In this document: positions 48,873 through 58,361 of the stretch, in pieces
Layout: every line of letters starts with the position of its first letter
Position numbering within the stretch: position 1 is the first letter of the stretch
Source: Arthrobacter sp. U41
GTDB lineage: Bacteria > Actinomycetota > Actinomycetes > Actinomycetales > Micrococcaceae
Assembly (NCBI RefSeq): GCF_007679325.1
Contig: NZ_VEGI01000003.1
Coordinates: 1-64,000 of the forward strand
Length of the DNA stretch: 64,000 nt
Direction of reading: 5' to 3'
Position numbers and translations under genes: made by a program
The notes under the pieces: model-generated
Told to the model about the DNA's origin: nothing
Seen by the model: the letters and a program-made list of their open reading frames with translations, nothing else
The model's database searches: none

Positions 48873-50267
48873 ATGACTTCAGTTTCACCGAGTTCGCCGG
48901 CCGGGCTGCAGGCGCCGCCCAGCCGGAAGACACTCCGCAAGGTAGCCTTCGCCAGTTTCGCCGGGACCACCATCGAGTTCTACGACTTCTTCATCTACGG
49001 CACCGCGGCCGCACTGGTCTTTCCCGTCGTGTTCTTCCCGGCGCTCGGCACTGCGGCCGGCACCGTCGCCTCCTTCGGCACCTTCGCCGTCGCCTTCTTC
49101 GCCCGCCCTGTGGGCGCCATCATCTTCGGCCACTTCGGGGACCGGATCGGCCGGAAGAAAACCCTCATCACCACGCTGCTCATGATGGGCATCGCCACCG
49201 TGCTGATCGGATTCATCCCAGACGCCAACACCATCGGCGTGGCCGCCCCGATCATCCTGGTGGTGCTGCGCTTTGTGCAGGGCCTCGCCGTGGGCGGAGA
49301 GTGGGCCGGCGCCACCTTGCTGGTCGCCGAATACGCGCCCAAGGGCAAGCGGGGGCTCTTCGGATCCTTCCCGCAGATTGGGCCGTCGGTGGCCTTTGCC
49401 CTGGCCAGCGGCACATTCCTGATCACCAACCTCACCCTCGGGGACAAGTCCGAGGCCTTCATCTCCATCGGATGGCGCGTGCCGTTCATCCTCAGCGCAG
49501 TGCTGGTGCTCGTGGGCCTGTGGGTCCGGCTGAGCATCGAGGAAACCCCTGTTTTCAAAAACGCCGCCAACACCGTCCACACGTCCACCAAGCTTCCCGT
49601 CCTCGAATCGATCAAGCGCCAGCCGCGCGAGATCCTGCTCGCCGGCGGCTCCCTGACCCTGCTGTTCGCCTTCTTCTACATGGGCACCGCCTACCTCACC
49701 AGCTACGCCACGAGCCCCACTGGCATGCAGCTGAACCGGGTGGAGGTGCTCAGCACCGGCATGGTCGCTTCTGTTTTCGTCGCGGCCGCCACCCTCGCGT
49801 CCGGCATTCTCTCGGACCGCTTCGGCCGCAAGAAGGTCATCGCCACCTCCTGCATCCTCGCTGTGCCGTGGTCCCTGGCGCTGTTCCCGATCCTGAGCGC
49901 GAACACCGTCTTCGCGTTCGCCGTCGGCCTGACGGTCACCCTCGTCATTTTCGCCATCGCCTACGGTCCCGCCGGGGCGCTGCTGCCCGAACTGTTCGAG
50001 ACCCGCTACCGCTACACCGGCGCCGGAATGGGCTACAACCTCGCCGGCGTGGTCGGCGGCGGCATCGTGCCGCTCGTGGCCGCCCAGCTGGCCGGCACGT
50101 CCGGGGCGTGGTCCGTCGGATTCCTGCTCGCCGGGATCGGCGTGTTCAGCGTGCTGTGCACCTTCGCCCTGCCCAACCGCGAAAAGCAAGGACTGGAAGG
50201 CGCGACGCCGGCCGCGTCCTCGCCCGCAGACGGCACGGAAATCACCGAGCCCGCCTCCCGGCACTAG
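48873..50267 (+). CDS. MHS-family (metabolite:H+ symporter) MFS transporter
   Basis: The product has 464 residues, 12 membrane segments. The opening block RKVAFASFAGTTIEFYDFFIYGTAAALVFPVVFFP and the MFS motif GHFGDRIGRKKTL, with RFVQGLAVGGEWAGATLLVAEYAP, identify the MHS group (shikimate, proline/betaine, citrate, alpha-ketoglutarate carriers). The substrate is not decidable; a carboxylate or aromatic acid fits its neighbours (acyl-CoA synthetase, GAF-LuxR regulator). The start is ATG 48873 with AAAGGAG upstream. Confidence 0.9.
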   Translation: MTSVSPSSPAGLQAPPSRKTLRKVAFASFAGTTIEFYDFFIYGTAAALVFPVVFFPALGTAAGTVASFGTFAVAFFARPVGAIIFGHFGDRIGRKKTLITTLLMMGIATVLIGFIPDANTIGVAAPIILVVLRFVQGLAVGGEWAGATLLVAEYAPKGKRGLFGSFPQIGPSVAFALASGTFLITNLTLGDKSEAFISIGWRVPFILSAVLVLVGLWVRLSIEETPVFKNAANTVHTSTKLPVLESIKRQPREILLAGGSLTLLFAFFYMGTAYLTSYATSPTGMQLNRVEVLSTGMVASVFVAAATLASGILSDRFGRKKVIATSCILAVPWSLALFPILSANTVFAFAVGLTVTLVIFAIAYGPAGALLPELFETRYRYTGAGMGYNLAGVVGGGIVPLVAAQLAGTSGAWSVGFLLAGIGVFSVLCTFALPNREKQGLEGATPAASSPADGTEITEPASRH

Positions 50268-50315
50268 GGGATTCGAAGCCCAGGGATCCTGTTGAAGGAG
50301 ACCTGCCATTGGGGG

Positions 50316-50348
50316 AGCGGGGTTGCCGGCCAAAACGGCAACCCCGCT
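50316..50348. terminator. Bidirectional terminator between the MHS transporter and the LuxR gene
   Basis: AGCGGGGTTGCCG (50316-50328) and CGGCAACCCCGCT (50336-50348) form a perfect 13-bp stem with loop GCCAAAA. It stands 48 bp after the transporter stop and immediately next to the LuxR stop codon, so it can serve both genes. Confidence 0.85.
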
Positions 50349-51203
50349 CTACGGGATGAGTCCCAGCCGGCGGGCCGCAGACACGGCCTCGAGCCGGTTG
50401 TGCGCGGACAATTTGGCCATCGCATTCTGCAGATAGCTCTTCACGGTCACGGCTTTCAGCCCGAGGCGTTCCGCGGTTTCCTGGTACGAACAGCCGAGGG
50501 CCACCTGCGCCAGCACGTCGAGCTCACGGCGGGCCAGCCGGGGTGCCGGGTGGTCCCCGTCCGCGGCCGGCGGCGCCAAGTGGCTGCCGATGGCATCCAA
50601 CTGCCGCGCCAGGTGGGGATCGGACACCGTGCCAGCCAGGGACCGCAGTTCGGCGTGGGCCTCGCGGACGTGCTCCAGCCAACTCTGGTCATGGGTCAGG
50701 GCGGGTGCGGCCCGCGCCGTGTTGATAATGGACACCCTGCGGTCCACTTCGTCCCGGACGCGGAGTTCCCCGGCGATCTCGGCGGCGGCCGCCATCGCCT
50801 CACACACGGCGCTTTCCCCCATTGGCGCACTGTCGCGGCTCGCGATGTACAGAACCGCCCGCGACGTGCCCTTGACCACCACGGGGACGGCCGCCATCGA
50901 GGTCAGCCGTTCCCGCCGGACGGCGAGGTCATACTCATGGGTGATTCCCTCGGAGGCGATGTAGTCCTCCACCAGGAACGGCCGGCGCTGGGCGAAGACC
51001 CGGCCCCCAAGACCGGCCCCGGGGACCACCACCACCTGGTGCAGGCTGGACGTCGCGGTGCCCAGGAAATCCGTCAGCTGCAGCTGCTCGCCGCTGGCCA
51101 GCCCGGCGAAGAGCACCGCGGGCCGGAACCTGCCGGAGAGCAGGCGCAGGGATGCGCGGAGCAGCTCCCGGTCATCGGGGCGGGAATAGGCGTTCGGCTG
51201 CAT
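50349..51203 (-). CDS. GAF-domain LuxR-type transcriptional regulator
   Basis: The product has 284 residues. An N-terminal GAF-like sensor (about 30-150: GAGLGGRVFAQRRPFLVEDYIASEGITHEYDLAVRRERLTSMAAVPVVV) is joined to a C-terminal LuxR/NarL HTH (ARRELDVLAQVALGCSYQETAERLGLKAVTVKSYLQNAMAKLSAHNRLEAV). There is no receiver domain. It probably senses a small metabolite and controls the convergent MHS transporter or the acyl-CoA genes nearby. The start is ATG 51203. Confidence 0.85.
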   Translation of the reverse strand: MQPNAYSRPDDRELLRASLRLLSGRFRPAVLFAGLASGEQLQLTDFLGTATSSLHQVVVVPGAGLGGRVFAQRRPFLVEDYIASEGITHEYDLAVRRERLTSMAAVPVVVKGTSRAVLYIASRDSAPMGESAVCEAMAAAAEIAGELRVRDEVDRRVSIINTARAAPALTHDQSWLEHVREAHAELRSLAGTVSDPHLARQLDAIGSHLAPPAADGDHPAPRLARRELDVLAQVALGCSYQETAERLGLKAVTVKSYLQNAMAKLSAHNRLEAVSAARRLGLIP

Positions 51204-51251
51204 GAGTCGTCTCCTGGTGCCGCGAGCCCGTCACTGCAGTGTGACGGGCGG

Positions 51252-51791
51252 TCAGTGGTGGTCCGGCCATTCAGCCCGGGCGGGTTCGTCGCTGAAGTCG
51301 CCGGCATTGCGGCGGAAAGTGCCCAGGATACGGATCAGCTGGTCGACATCCTGCTCTGCAAAGCCTGACTGGGCGAACACCTCGGAGTTGAGTGCCGCCG
51401 TCGCGCGTTTGGCCAGTGTCCGCCCCTCCGGGGTGAGCTCAATGAGGGTGGTGCGCCCGTCCGTGGGGTGCGGCGAGCGGAGGACCAGCCCCGCCTGCTG
51501 GAGCCGGTCGACGGCGTTCGTCACCGAGGTGGGATGGACCTGCAGCAGCGCGCTGGCCTTGTTCATGGGCAGCGCGCCGCTGCGGGCGAAGCTCAGCAGG
51601 GCGAGGAGCTCGTAGCGGGCGAACGTCAGCCCGAACGGCTTCAGGACTCCCTCGATCCGGGCCAGCAGGAGCTGCTGGGTCCGCATGATGGCGGTGATGG
51701 CGGCCATGGGCGCGGCGACGTCGGACCAGCCGTGCCGTTCCCAGTTCAGCCGGGCGTCGGCGATCGGATCACGCGGCAGGGGCGTTGCCAC
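51252..51791 (-). CDS. MarR-family regulator
   Basis: The product has 179 residues from GTG 51791. The winged HTH reads LTFARYELLALLSFARSGALPMNKASALLQVHPTSVTNAVDRLQQAGLVLRSPHPTDGRTTLIELTPEGR. It follows the acyl-CoA synthetase gene on the minus strand with a 36-bp gap, so it may be co-transcribed and may act on the acyl-CoA genes. The ligand is unknown. Confidence 0.88.
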   Translation of the reverse strand: MATPLPRDPIADARLNWERHGWSDVAAPMAAITAIMRTQQLLLARIEGVLKPFGLTFARYELLALLSFARSGALPMNKASALLQVHPTSVTNAVDRLQQAGLVLRSPHPTDGRTTLIELTPEGRTLAKRATAALNSEVFAQSGFAEQDVDQLIRILGTFRRNAGDFSDEPARAEWPDHH

Positions 51792-51827
51792 GGTACCCCC
51801 AGCTTCTCGTCCTGAGTTTCATGGGGT

Positions 51828-53564
51828 TCAGCCTAGCTTTTCGGCCGGGCTTTTCAGCCCCGGGAAGTCCGCTTCGGAGTACTCCGTGCCGAGACCCGCC
51901 GGGACCGTCCCGCCGCCGTGGCGCAGTTCTTCGCTGTGCCGCAGCTCCACGCGCCGGATCTTGCCCGAGATCGTTTTGGGCAGCTCGGCGAATTCCAGCC
52001 GGCGGATCCGCTTGAACGGTGCCAGATGGTCGCGGCAGTAGCGCAGGATGTCCTCGGCCAGCTCCGGACCGGCCTCGTGCCCGGCGGCCAGGACCACAAA
52101 CGCCTTGGGCACGGAGAGCTTGACCGCGTCCGGGGAGGGGACGACGGCGGCCTCGGCCACCGCCGGGTGCTCGATCAGCACGCTTTCCAGCTCGAACGGG
52201 GAGAGCCGGTAATCGGAGGATTTGAAGACGTCGTCGCCGCGGCCCACGTACGTGATGATGCCGCGCTCGTCCCGGCTTGCCATGTCGCCCGTGTGGTAAT
52301 AACCGTCGCGGAACGCGTCCGCCGTCTTCTCGGGGTCGCCGTAGTAGGCCTTCATCAGGCCGGCGGGGCGGGGGTCAAGGCGCAGGCAGAGCTCGCCGTC
52401 GTCGCCTTCCGCCCCGGTGGCGGGGTCCACGAGGACCACGTCGTAACCCGGCAGGGGTTTGCCCATGGCGCCGATCTTGATCGGCTGGCCCGGGGTGTTC
52501 GCGATCTGCACGGTGGATTCGGTCTGGCCGAAGCCGTCGCGGATGGTCTGGCCCCAGGCGCGCTGGACCTGGTCGATCACTTCGGCATTGAGCGGCTCGC
52601 CGGCGGACACCACCTTGGTGGGCGGGTTCTTGAGCAGGGTCAGGTCGGCCTGGATGAGCATGCGCCACACCGTGGGCGGGGCGCAGAAGCTGGTGACCGA
52701 CTCGCGGTCCATCTGCTCCATGAGCGCCTTGGCATCGAAGCGCTCGTAGTTGTAGATAAAGACGCAGGCTTCGGCGATCCACGGGGTGAACACGTTGGAC
52801 CACGCGTGCTTGGCCCAGCCCGGGGAGGCCACGTTCAGGTGCACGTCGCCGGGTTCCATCCCGATCCAGAACATGGTGGACAGGTGGCCTACCGGGTACG
52901 AGGTGTGCGTGTGCTCCACCAGCTTGGCCTTGGACGTGGTGCCCGAGGTGAAATAGAGCAGCAGGGTGTCGTCGGCCAGGGTGGGCGCGTCCGGCGCGAA
53001 CTCTTCGCCCGAAGCGGCAGAGTCCGCGTACTGCAAGGCGTTTTCATCGGCGGCCGCGGCACCGATTTCGATCAGTGTGTAGTCTCCCGGGACCTCGGCG
53101 AACTTCCCGATATTGGCGCTTCCGACGGCGGCCCAGTTCGCGCCGCCGCGCTCCACGCGGTCCTTCAGGTCGGCCGGCCCCATCAGGGTGGTGGTGGGGA
53201 TCATGACGATGCCCAGCTTGATCCCGGCGAGCATCAGTTCCCAGAGTTCCACCTGGTTGCCGAGCATGATTATCATCCGGTCGCCGCGCCGCACACCCTG
53301 CCCGCGCAGCCAGTTGGCCACCTGGGCGGAGCGCCGGGAAAGGTCTGCGAAGCTGCGCCGCGTGGCGGAGCCGTCCTGCTCGACGATGACGAGGGCCGGT
53401 TTGCCGGCTTTGGCCGGGTCCGCCGCGATCTGGTCGAACCAGTCCAGGGCGAAGTTGAAGTGCTCAAAACGCGGCCACTGGAATTCGCTGCGCGCCGCCT
53501 CGTAGTCCGTGCGGAGCTCAAGCATCCGGTCGCGTGCTGCGCGGAATTCCTCAGTGACTGTCAT
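51828..53564 (-). CDS. Acyl-CoA synthetase (AMP-forming, medium-chain/ACSM-like)
   Basis: The product has 578 residues. It activates a carboxylic acid to its CoA thioester with ATP. Adenylation motifs: YFTSGTTSKAK (P-loop), GFGQTEST, YYHTGDMASRDERGIITYVGRGDDVFKSSDYRLSPFELE, and the catalytic Lys region PKTISGKIRR. Overall sequence style is that of the medium-chain or acetyl/propionyl type with a QWPRFEHFNFALDWFD lead. It is divergent from the acyl-CoA dehydrogenase gene with a shared 163-bp control region and is followed by a MarR regulator. Confidence 0.9.
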   Translation of the reverse strand: MTVTEEFRAARDRMLELRTDYEAARSEFQWPRFEHFNFALDWFDQIAADPAKAGKPALVIVEQDGSATRRSFADLSRRSAQVANWLRGQGVRRGDRMIIMLGNQVELWELMLAGIKLGIVMIPTTTLMGPADLKDRVERGGANWAAVGSANIGKFAEVPGDYTLIEIGAAAADENALQYADSAASGEEFAPDAPTLADDTLLLYFTSGTTSKAKLVEHTHTSYPVGHLSTMFWIGMEPGDVHLNVASPGWAKHAWSNVFTPWIAEACVFIYNYERFDAKALMEQMDRESVTSFCAPPTVWRMLIQADLTLLKNPPTKVVSAGEPLNAEVIDQVQRAWGQTIRDGFGQTESTVQIANTPGQPIKIGAMGKPLPGYDVVLVDPATGAEGDDGELCLRLDPRPAGLMKAYYGDPEKTADAFRDGYYHTGDMASRDERGIITYVGRGDDVFKSSDYRLSPFELESVLIEHPAVAEAAVVPSPDAVKLSVPKAFVVLAAGHEAGPELAEDILRYCRDHLAPFKRIRRLEFAELPKTISGKIRRVELRHSEELRHGGGTVPAGLGTEYSEADFPGLKSPAEKLG

Positions 53565-53637
53565 GGTGCACCTTTCGACGTCTGGTGGCGCAGCCGTTTC
53601 AGGCCCGGCGCCGTTGCCCGGAGATCCACCGTTATCT

Positions 53638-53674
53638 AGTGATCCCCATCACTGTGCAATATACTAGGACATCC
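53638..53674. promoter_or_regulatory. Divergent control region of the acyl-CoA synthetase and dehydrogenase genes
   Basis: AGTGAT (53638-53643) and ATCACT (53648-53653) are a perfect inverted repeat. ATACTAGGACATCC (53661-53674) follows and matches a site upstream of mmsA at 12 of 14 bases. TATACT within the region may serve as -10. Candidates for the binding protein are the nearby MarR or LuxR regulators. Confidence 0.45.
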
Positions 53675-53727
53675 AAGGGTTTGGAAGAACCGGACCGGTT
53701 CATGAACGGTTCACTACGAAGGGATAC

Positions 53728-54963
53728 ATGCCCGTGCAGCCACAAGGACGTGCCAGCGGACAGAAGGTCACCGGGGGCGAATCAGCGCTGGAAAGCGTGG
53801 CGGCGCCGCCCTTCCCGGACGCCGACTTGATGTACATCGTGGATCTGCTGCCTCCGGCGGAGCAGGCCCGCTACCAGGAAATCCGCGATTTCCTGCAGTC
53901 CCGGATCCGGGCGGCATCGATCGACTACTGGAACCGCGAGGAATTCCCCTTCGGGCTGCTCGCCGAACTCGGCAAGTACGGCCTGGGCGGCCTGCAGACC
54001 GACGGCACCTCCAAGCTGTTCAAGGGACTGATGTATGTCGAGGTGGCACGGGCCGATGTGTCCCTCTCGGCCCTTGTGGGGATCCACAACGAACTGATCG
54101 TCGGCATGATCGACCAGCTCGGCTCCGAGGAGCAGAAAGCACGCTGGCTCCCTGGCCTGACGGCCCTGACCCAGATCGGCGCCTTCGCGCTGACCGAGCC
54201 GGACCATGGTTCCGACATCGCCGGCGGGCTGGCGACGACGGCCCGGCTGGAGGGCGGTGAATGGGTGATCAGCGGCGCCAAGCGCTGGATCGGCGCCGGG
54301 ACCATTGCGGACTTCGCCCTGGTCTGGGCGCGGGATGTGGCGGACCAGCAGATCAAGGGCTTCATCGTCGAGACGGACCGTCCCGGCTACACCGCCACCA
54401 AGATCGCGAACAAGATCGGGCTGCGGATCATGCAGAACGCGGACATCGTGCTGGACGAGGTCCGCATCCCGGAATCCAACCTGCTCCCGGGCGCCACGGA
54501 CTTCTCCAAGGCCAACGAACTGCTCCGCGATTCGCGCGCCTGGGTGGGCTGGCAGGCGGCCGGCATCCAGCTGGCCGCGTTCGACGTCGCGCGTTCCTAC
54601 TCGCTGGAGCGGAAGCAGTTCGGCAAGGAACTGGCACGCTTCCAGCTGATCCAGCAGCAGCTGGCCGAAATCCTGGGCAACGCGTCCGCCTCCCTGTCGC
54701 TGATGGCGCAGCTGGCCAGGATCCAGGAGGACGGCAAGCTTGAGATGGTCCAGGCCGCGATGGCCAAGTCCACCACCACCCGGCTTGCCCGGGCGTCGGT
54801 GGCGATGGGGCGCTCGCTGATGGGCGGCAACGGGATCAGCAGCGACTACGAAATGGGCAAGCTCTTTGGCGACGCCGAAATCCTGTACACGTACGAGGGC
54901 AGCTACGAGATCAACTCGCTGATCGTGGCCCGGGCCGTGACCGGCAAGTCCGCGTTCGTGTAG
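53728..54963 (+). CDS. Acyl-CoA dehydrogenase, glutaryl-CoA dehydrogenase-like
   Basis: The product has 411 residues. FAD-dependent acyl-CoA dehydrogenase motifs are FALTEPDHGSDIAGGLATTARL and RSLMGGNGISSDYEMGKLFGDAEILYTYEGSYEINSLIVARAVTG; the catalytic base is Glu390 in YTYEG. This position and the late GGNGI segment match glutaryl-CoA dehydrogenases, but several related dehydrogenases share them, so the substrate is not fixed. The start is ATG 53728 with GAAGGGA upstream. It is divergent from the acyl-CoA synthetase. Confidence 0.88.
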   Translation: MPVQPQGRASGQKVTGGESALESVAAPPFPDADLMYIVDLLPPAEQARYQEIRDFLQSRIRAASIDYWNREEFPFGLLAELGKYGLGGLQTDGTSKLFKGLMYVEVARADVSLSALVGIHNELIVGMIDQLGSEEQKARWLPGLTALTQIGAFALTEPDHGSDIAGGLATTARLEGGEWVISGAKRWIGAGTIADFALVWARDVADQQIKGFIVETDRPGYTATKIANKIGLRIMQNADIVLDEVRIPESNLLPGATDFSKANELLRDSRAWVGWQAAGIQLAAFDVARSYSLERKQFGKELARFQLIQQQLAEILGNASASLSLMAQLARIQEDGKLEMVQAAMAKSTTTRLARASVAMGRSLMGGNGISSDYEMGKLFGDAEILYTYEGSYEINSLIVARAVTGKSAFV

Positions 54964-55002
54964 GGCCGGGCCCGGGTCCGGGCCGCTGCGCCCCGGGCCG
55001 CA

Positions 55003-55677
55003 TCACGGCAGGAACCGGTAACCGATCCCCGCCTCGGTGACAAGGTGCCGCGGGCTGGATGACTCCGGTTCCAGCTTGCGGCGGAGCTGGGCCATATACA
55101 CGCGCAGGTAGTTGGTTTCCTTCGCGTAGGCCGGACCCCAGACCTCGGACAGGAGCTGTTGCTGGGTGACGAGTTTCTCCGGATTCCGGACCAGCACTTC
55201 GAGCATTTTCCATTCGGTCGGAGTGAGCTTGATGTCCTGGCCGTCCCGCGTGACACGGTGTTTTTCCAGGTCCACGGTGAACGCATCTGTCGTGACTACG
55301 GGTTCCTGATCCGGGTCGGTACTGCGGCGCAGCAGCGCACGCAGCCGGGCCAGGAGTTCATCCAGGCCGAACGGCTTCGTGATGTAGTCGTCGGCTCCGG
55401 CGTCAAGGGCCTCTACCTTGTCCTCGGAACCGTGGCGGGCGGACAGCACCAGAACGGGCACCCGGCTCCAGGTGCGGAGTTCCCGGATCACGGAGGTGCC
55501 GTCCAAGTCCGGCAGGCCGAGATCCAAAATGACTAGTGCCAGCGGGTGCTGGGTGGCCGCCAGCAGGGCCGAATGGCCGTCCGCCGCGGTGGTCACATCG
55601 TAGCCGTGGGCTTGCAGTGTGATCCGCAGGGCCTTGAGCAGATGCGGATCGTCGTCGACCACCAGGACGGCCGTCAT
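55003..55677 (-). CDS. kdpE: Two-component response regulator of potassium transport
   Basis: The product has 224 residues. The receiver domain has the acidic pocket Asp8-Asp10 and the phospho-acceptor Asp52 in VILDLGLPD, then LSARHGSEDKVEALDAGADDYITKPF. The OmpR-type winged HTH follows (LTPTEWKMLEVLVRNPEKLVTQQQLLSEVWGPAYAKETNYLRVYMAQLRRKLE). It overlaps kdpD by 4 bp. It should switch on kdpFABC under potassium limitation. It is convergent with the acyl-CoA dehydrogenase gene. Confidence 0.95.
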   Translation of the reverse strand: MTAVLVVDDDPHLLKALRITLQAHGYDVTTAADGHSALLAATQHPLALVILDLGLPDLDGTSVIRELRTWSRVPVLVLSARHGSEDKVEALDAGADDYITKPFGLDELLARLRALLRRSTDPDQEPVVTTDAFTVDLEKHRVTRDGQDIKLTPTEWKMLEVLVRNPEKLVTQQQLLSEVWGPAYAKETNYLRVYMAQLRRKLEPESSSPRHLVTEAGIGYRFLP

Positions 55678-58349
55678 CCGGCGTCCGGTCCGGTCGCACT
55701 GAGCGGTATGGTGTGGCGCCGCCGGTCCATAGCCGACTGCGGCTCCAGGGGGGCCTGTTGGCGGCGCGCCTCGAAAGGCACGCCGGTGGACAGCGGGAGC
55801 CGGATGACCATGGTCAGGCCGCCACCCGGTGTTGCTTCGGCGGTCAGGCTTCCGCCCATGGCGTCCGTGAACCCCTTGGCCACGGCCAGGCCCAAGCCGA
55901 TGCCGGTAGTCTGCGGGGCGTCGTCCAGGCGCTGGAACGGCCGGAACATTTCCACGACCCTCTCTGCCGGAATTCCCCGGCCGTGATCGATGATGCGCAG
56001 TTCTCCTGCCGGGCGGCCCCCGAGGGTAACCGGGCTGAGGCCGCCCCCGGCGCCAACCAGGACGATGTCCGAATCGGGGGCGTACTTCACCGCGTTTTCG
56101 ACGACGTTGGCAACGACGCGCTCAAGCATCCCGGGGTCCGCGTCGACCTCCGGCATGTTGGCGGGCAGCTCCACCCGGACACGCCCCTCCGGCACGGCAC
56201 GCAGGGCGTCCGGAATGACGTCGTACCAGCGCACGGGCCTGAGCAGGGGGTGGGCGGCATCGGCACTGATTCGGGACATGTCCAGGAGGTTGCCCACCAG
56301 GCCGTCCAGCCGGTCCGAGCATTCCTCGATGGTCGCGAGCAGCTCCTGTTGTTCGTCGGGGGTGTACCGGGCGCCGTCGTGGCGCAGGCCGCCGACGGCG
56401 AGTTTGATTCCGGCCAGCGGCGTGCGGAGGTCATGGGAGACAGCACGGAGGATGGACGTTCGGATGGTGTTGCTTTCGGCGAGGCGCAGCATCTGCCGGC
56501 GGCTGGCCACGAGCTGCTGGCGTTCCAGCTGCGCGTTCAGATGGACGCCGAAGGCCCCCAGCAGCCGCCGGTCGCTCGCCGGCAAGATCCGGCCGAAGAG
56601 CACGAGGCGGGTAGATGGGTCGATCTCTTCAATGTTCCCGCCCTCGGCGCCGCCCCCTTCTGTCTCGCCCGCGGCAAGGTCCCCGGCTGCGGCAAGCAGC
56701 CTCCACTTCCGCCCGTTGGCGCCAGGAGCCGCCCCGTCGCCCGGGGAATCAGCGAGGCTGAAGATGGCGGCCCCCCGGACCTGGAAGACCCCCAGCGCCT
56801 GCTCCAGGAGGGCCAGGACCATATCGTCGGCGCCGGCTGCACTCCTGGCCAGATCACTGAGGGTCGTGGCTTCCGCGCGGGCGCGGGCGGCTTCCTTGGA
56901 CCGGCGGGCCGACATGTCGACCACCACCGCCACGGCTGCCGAAACACCCACAAACACCAGCAGGGCGAGGAGGTTCTGCGGATCGCTGATGGTGAGGTTC
57001 CCGACCGGCGGGGTGGAGAAGTAATTCACCAGCAGGCTGCTCCAGAGCGCGGCCAGGATCGCCGGCCAGAGCCCGCCGATCAGGGCCACGACGACGGAAC
57101 CGCTGAGCTGGACGAGCACGGCCGTGGCAATGTTTTGGTCCGGGTTGAGAGCCAGCAGCAGGAGCTGCAGCACGGCCGGGAGGAGCACGGCCAGAATGAA
57201 TCCCACCGTCACCCGGACGCGGCCCAGATCCCGCTGCCGGGACGGCCGGGTGCCATGCCCGCCGAGCGGGTGGGAAACCATATGGACGTCGATGTCGCCG
57301 GAATCGCGGACCACCCGGGTGCCGACGCCGCCGCCGAGCAGGTTTCCCAGCAGCGCGGAGATCTTCTTGCGCCGCGAGATGCCGACGACGATCTGGGTGG
57401 CGTTGACGCTGCGGGCGAAGTCCAAGAGGGCCCCGGCCGGATCCTCACCGGTCACGATGTGATAGCTGCCGCCCAGGTCCTGGATCAGGAGGCGTTGGGC
57501 TTCGAGCGCCTGGGGGGATTCGCTGGCGACACCGTCCGCGGCCCGCACGTGGACCGCCAGCAGGTCGCCACCGCTGACGCGGTTGAGGATCCTGGCGCCC
57601 CGACGGATCAGGACCTCCCCTTCCGGGCCGCCTGTCAGGCCCACCACGATCCGCTCCCTGGCCGGCCAGCTTTCCTCGATACCCTGCTCGGCCCGGTATT
57701 TGGCGAGGCCCTCATCCACGCGGTCGGCCAGCCACAGAAGCGCCAGCTCCCGCAGCGCGGTGAGGTTGCCCAGACGGAAATAGTTCGAGAGTGCCGCGTC
57801 GATCTTCTCGGGGGCGTAGATCTTTCCGTCGCCCAGGCGCTGCCGCAGCAGCTCGGGGGAGATGTCGACGAGATGGATCTGATCGGCCCGGCGGACGACG
57901 TCGTCCGGTACTGTCTCCGCCTGGTGGACGTCGGTGATCGCGCTCACGACATCACCCAGCGATGCCAGGTGCTGGATGTTAACGGTGGACAGGACGTTGA
58001 TTCCCGCGTCGAGCAGCTCGTCGACGTCCTGCCAGCGTTTGGGGTTGCGGCTCCCGGGGATGTTGGAGTGGGCGTACTCGTCCACGATCGCCGTCCCGGG
58101 TGCCCGGGCGAGGACGGCGTCAAGGTCCATTTCCTCAAATTCGGTGCCCCGGTAGGGCATGCGCCTCGGGGGAATGACTTCCAGCCCCTCCAGCAGCGCC
58201 CGCGTCTCGCTGCGTCCGTGGTCCATAGCAAGGGCGACGACGACGTCCTCGCCGCGCTTGCCGAGCCGGTGCGCCTCTTCGAGCATCTCGTAGGTCTTGC
58301 CGACCCCGGGCGCGGCCCCCAGGAAAATCCGCAGCGTTCCACGTGCCAT
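55674..58349 (-). CDS. kdpD: Potassium sensor histidine kinase
   Basis: The product has 891 residues. The N-terminal KdpD domain has Walker A GAAPGVGKT (residues 11-19) and the STVNIQHLASL block (about 121-131). A universal-stress-like domain follows (about 230-355), then four membrane segments of the DUF4118 type (about 381-478), a GAF-like region and the kinase core. The phosphorylated His639 lies in AVSHDLRTPLAG, and the ATP-binding N, G1 and G2 boxes are present (VENAVKYA, IDHGRGIP, GIGLGLAVAKG). It overlaps kdpE by 4 bp and follows kdpC by 12 bp. Confidence 0.96.
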   Translation of the reverse strand: MARGTLRIFLGAAPGVGKTYEMLEEAHRLGKRGEDVVVALAMDHGRSETRALLEGLEVIPPRRMPYRGTEFEEMDLDAVLARAPGTAIVDEYAHSNIPGSRNPKRWQDVDELLDAGINVLSTVNIQHLASLGDVVSAITDVHQAETVPDDVVRRADQIHLVDISPELLRQRLGDGKIYAPEKIDAALSNYFRLGNLTALRELALLWLADRVDEGLAKYRAEQGIEESWPARERIVVGLTGGPEGEVLIRRGARILNRVSGGDLLAVHVRAADGVASESPQALEAQRLLIQDLGGSYHIVTGEDPAGALLDFARSVNATQIVVGISRRKKISALLGNLLGGGVGTRVVRDSGDIDVHMVSHPLGGHGTRPSRQRDLGRVRVTVGFILAVLLPAVLQLLLLALNPDQNIATAVLVQLSGSVVVALIGGLWPAILAALWSSLLVNYFSTPPVGNLTISDPQNLLALLVFVGVSAAVAVVVDMSARRSKEAARARAEATTLSDLARSAAGADDMVLALLEQALGVFQVRGAAIFSLADSPGDGAAPGANGRKWRLLAAAGDLAAGETEGGGAEGGNIEEIDPSTRLVLFGRILPASDRRLLGAFGVHLNAQLERQQLVASRRQMLRLAESNTIRTSILRAVSHDLRTPLAGIKLAVGGLRHDGARYTPDEQQELLATIEECSDRLDGLVGNLLDMSRISADAAHPLLRPVRWYDVIPDALRAVPEGRVRVELPANMPEVDADPGMLERVVANVVENAVKYAPDSDIVLVGAGGGLSPVTLGGRPAGELRIIDHGRGIPAERVVEMFRPFQRLDDAPQTTGIGLGLAVAKGFTDAMGGSLTAEATPGGGLTMVIRLPLSTGVPFEARRQQAPLEPQSAMDRRRHTIPLSATGPDAG

Positions 58350-58361
58350 GCCGTCATTCTC

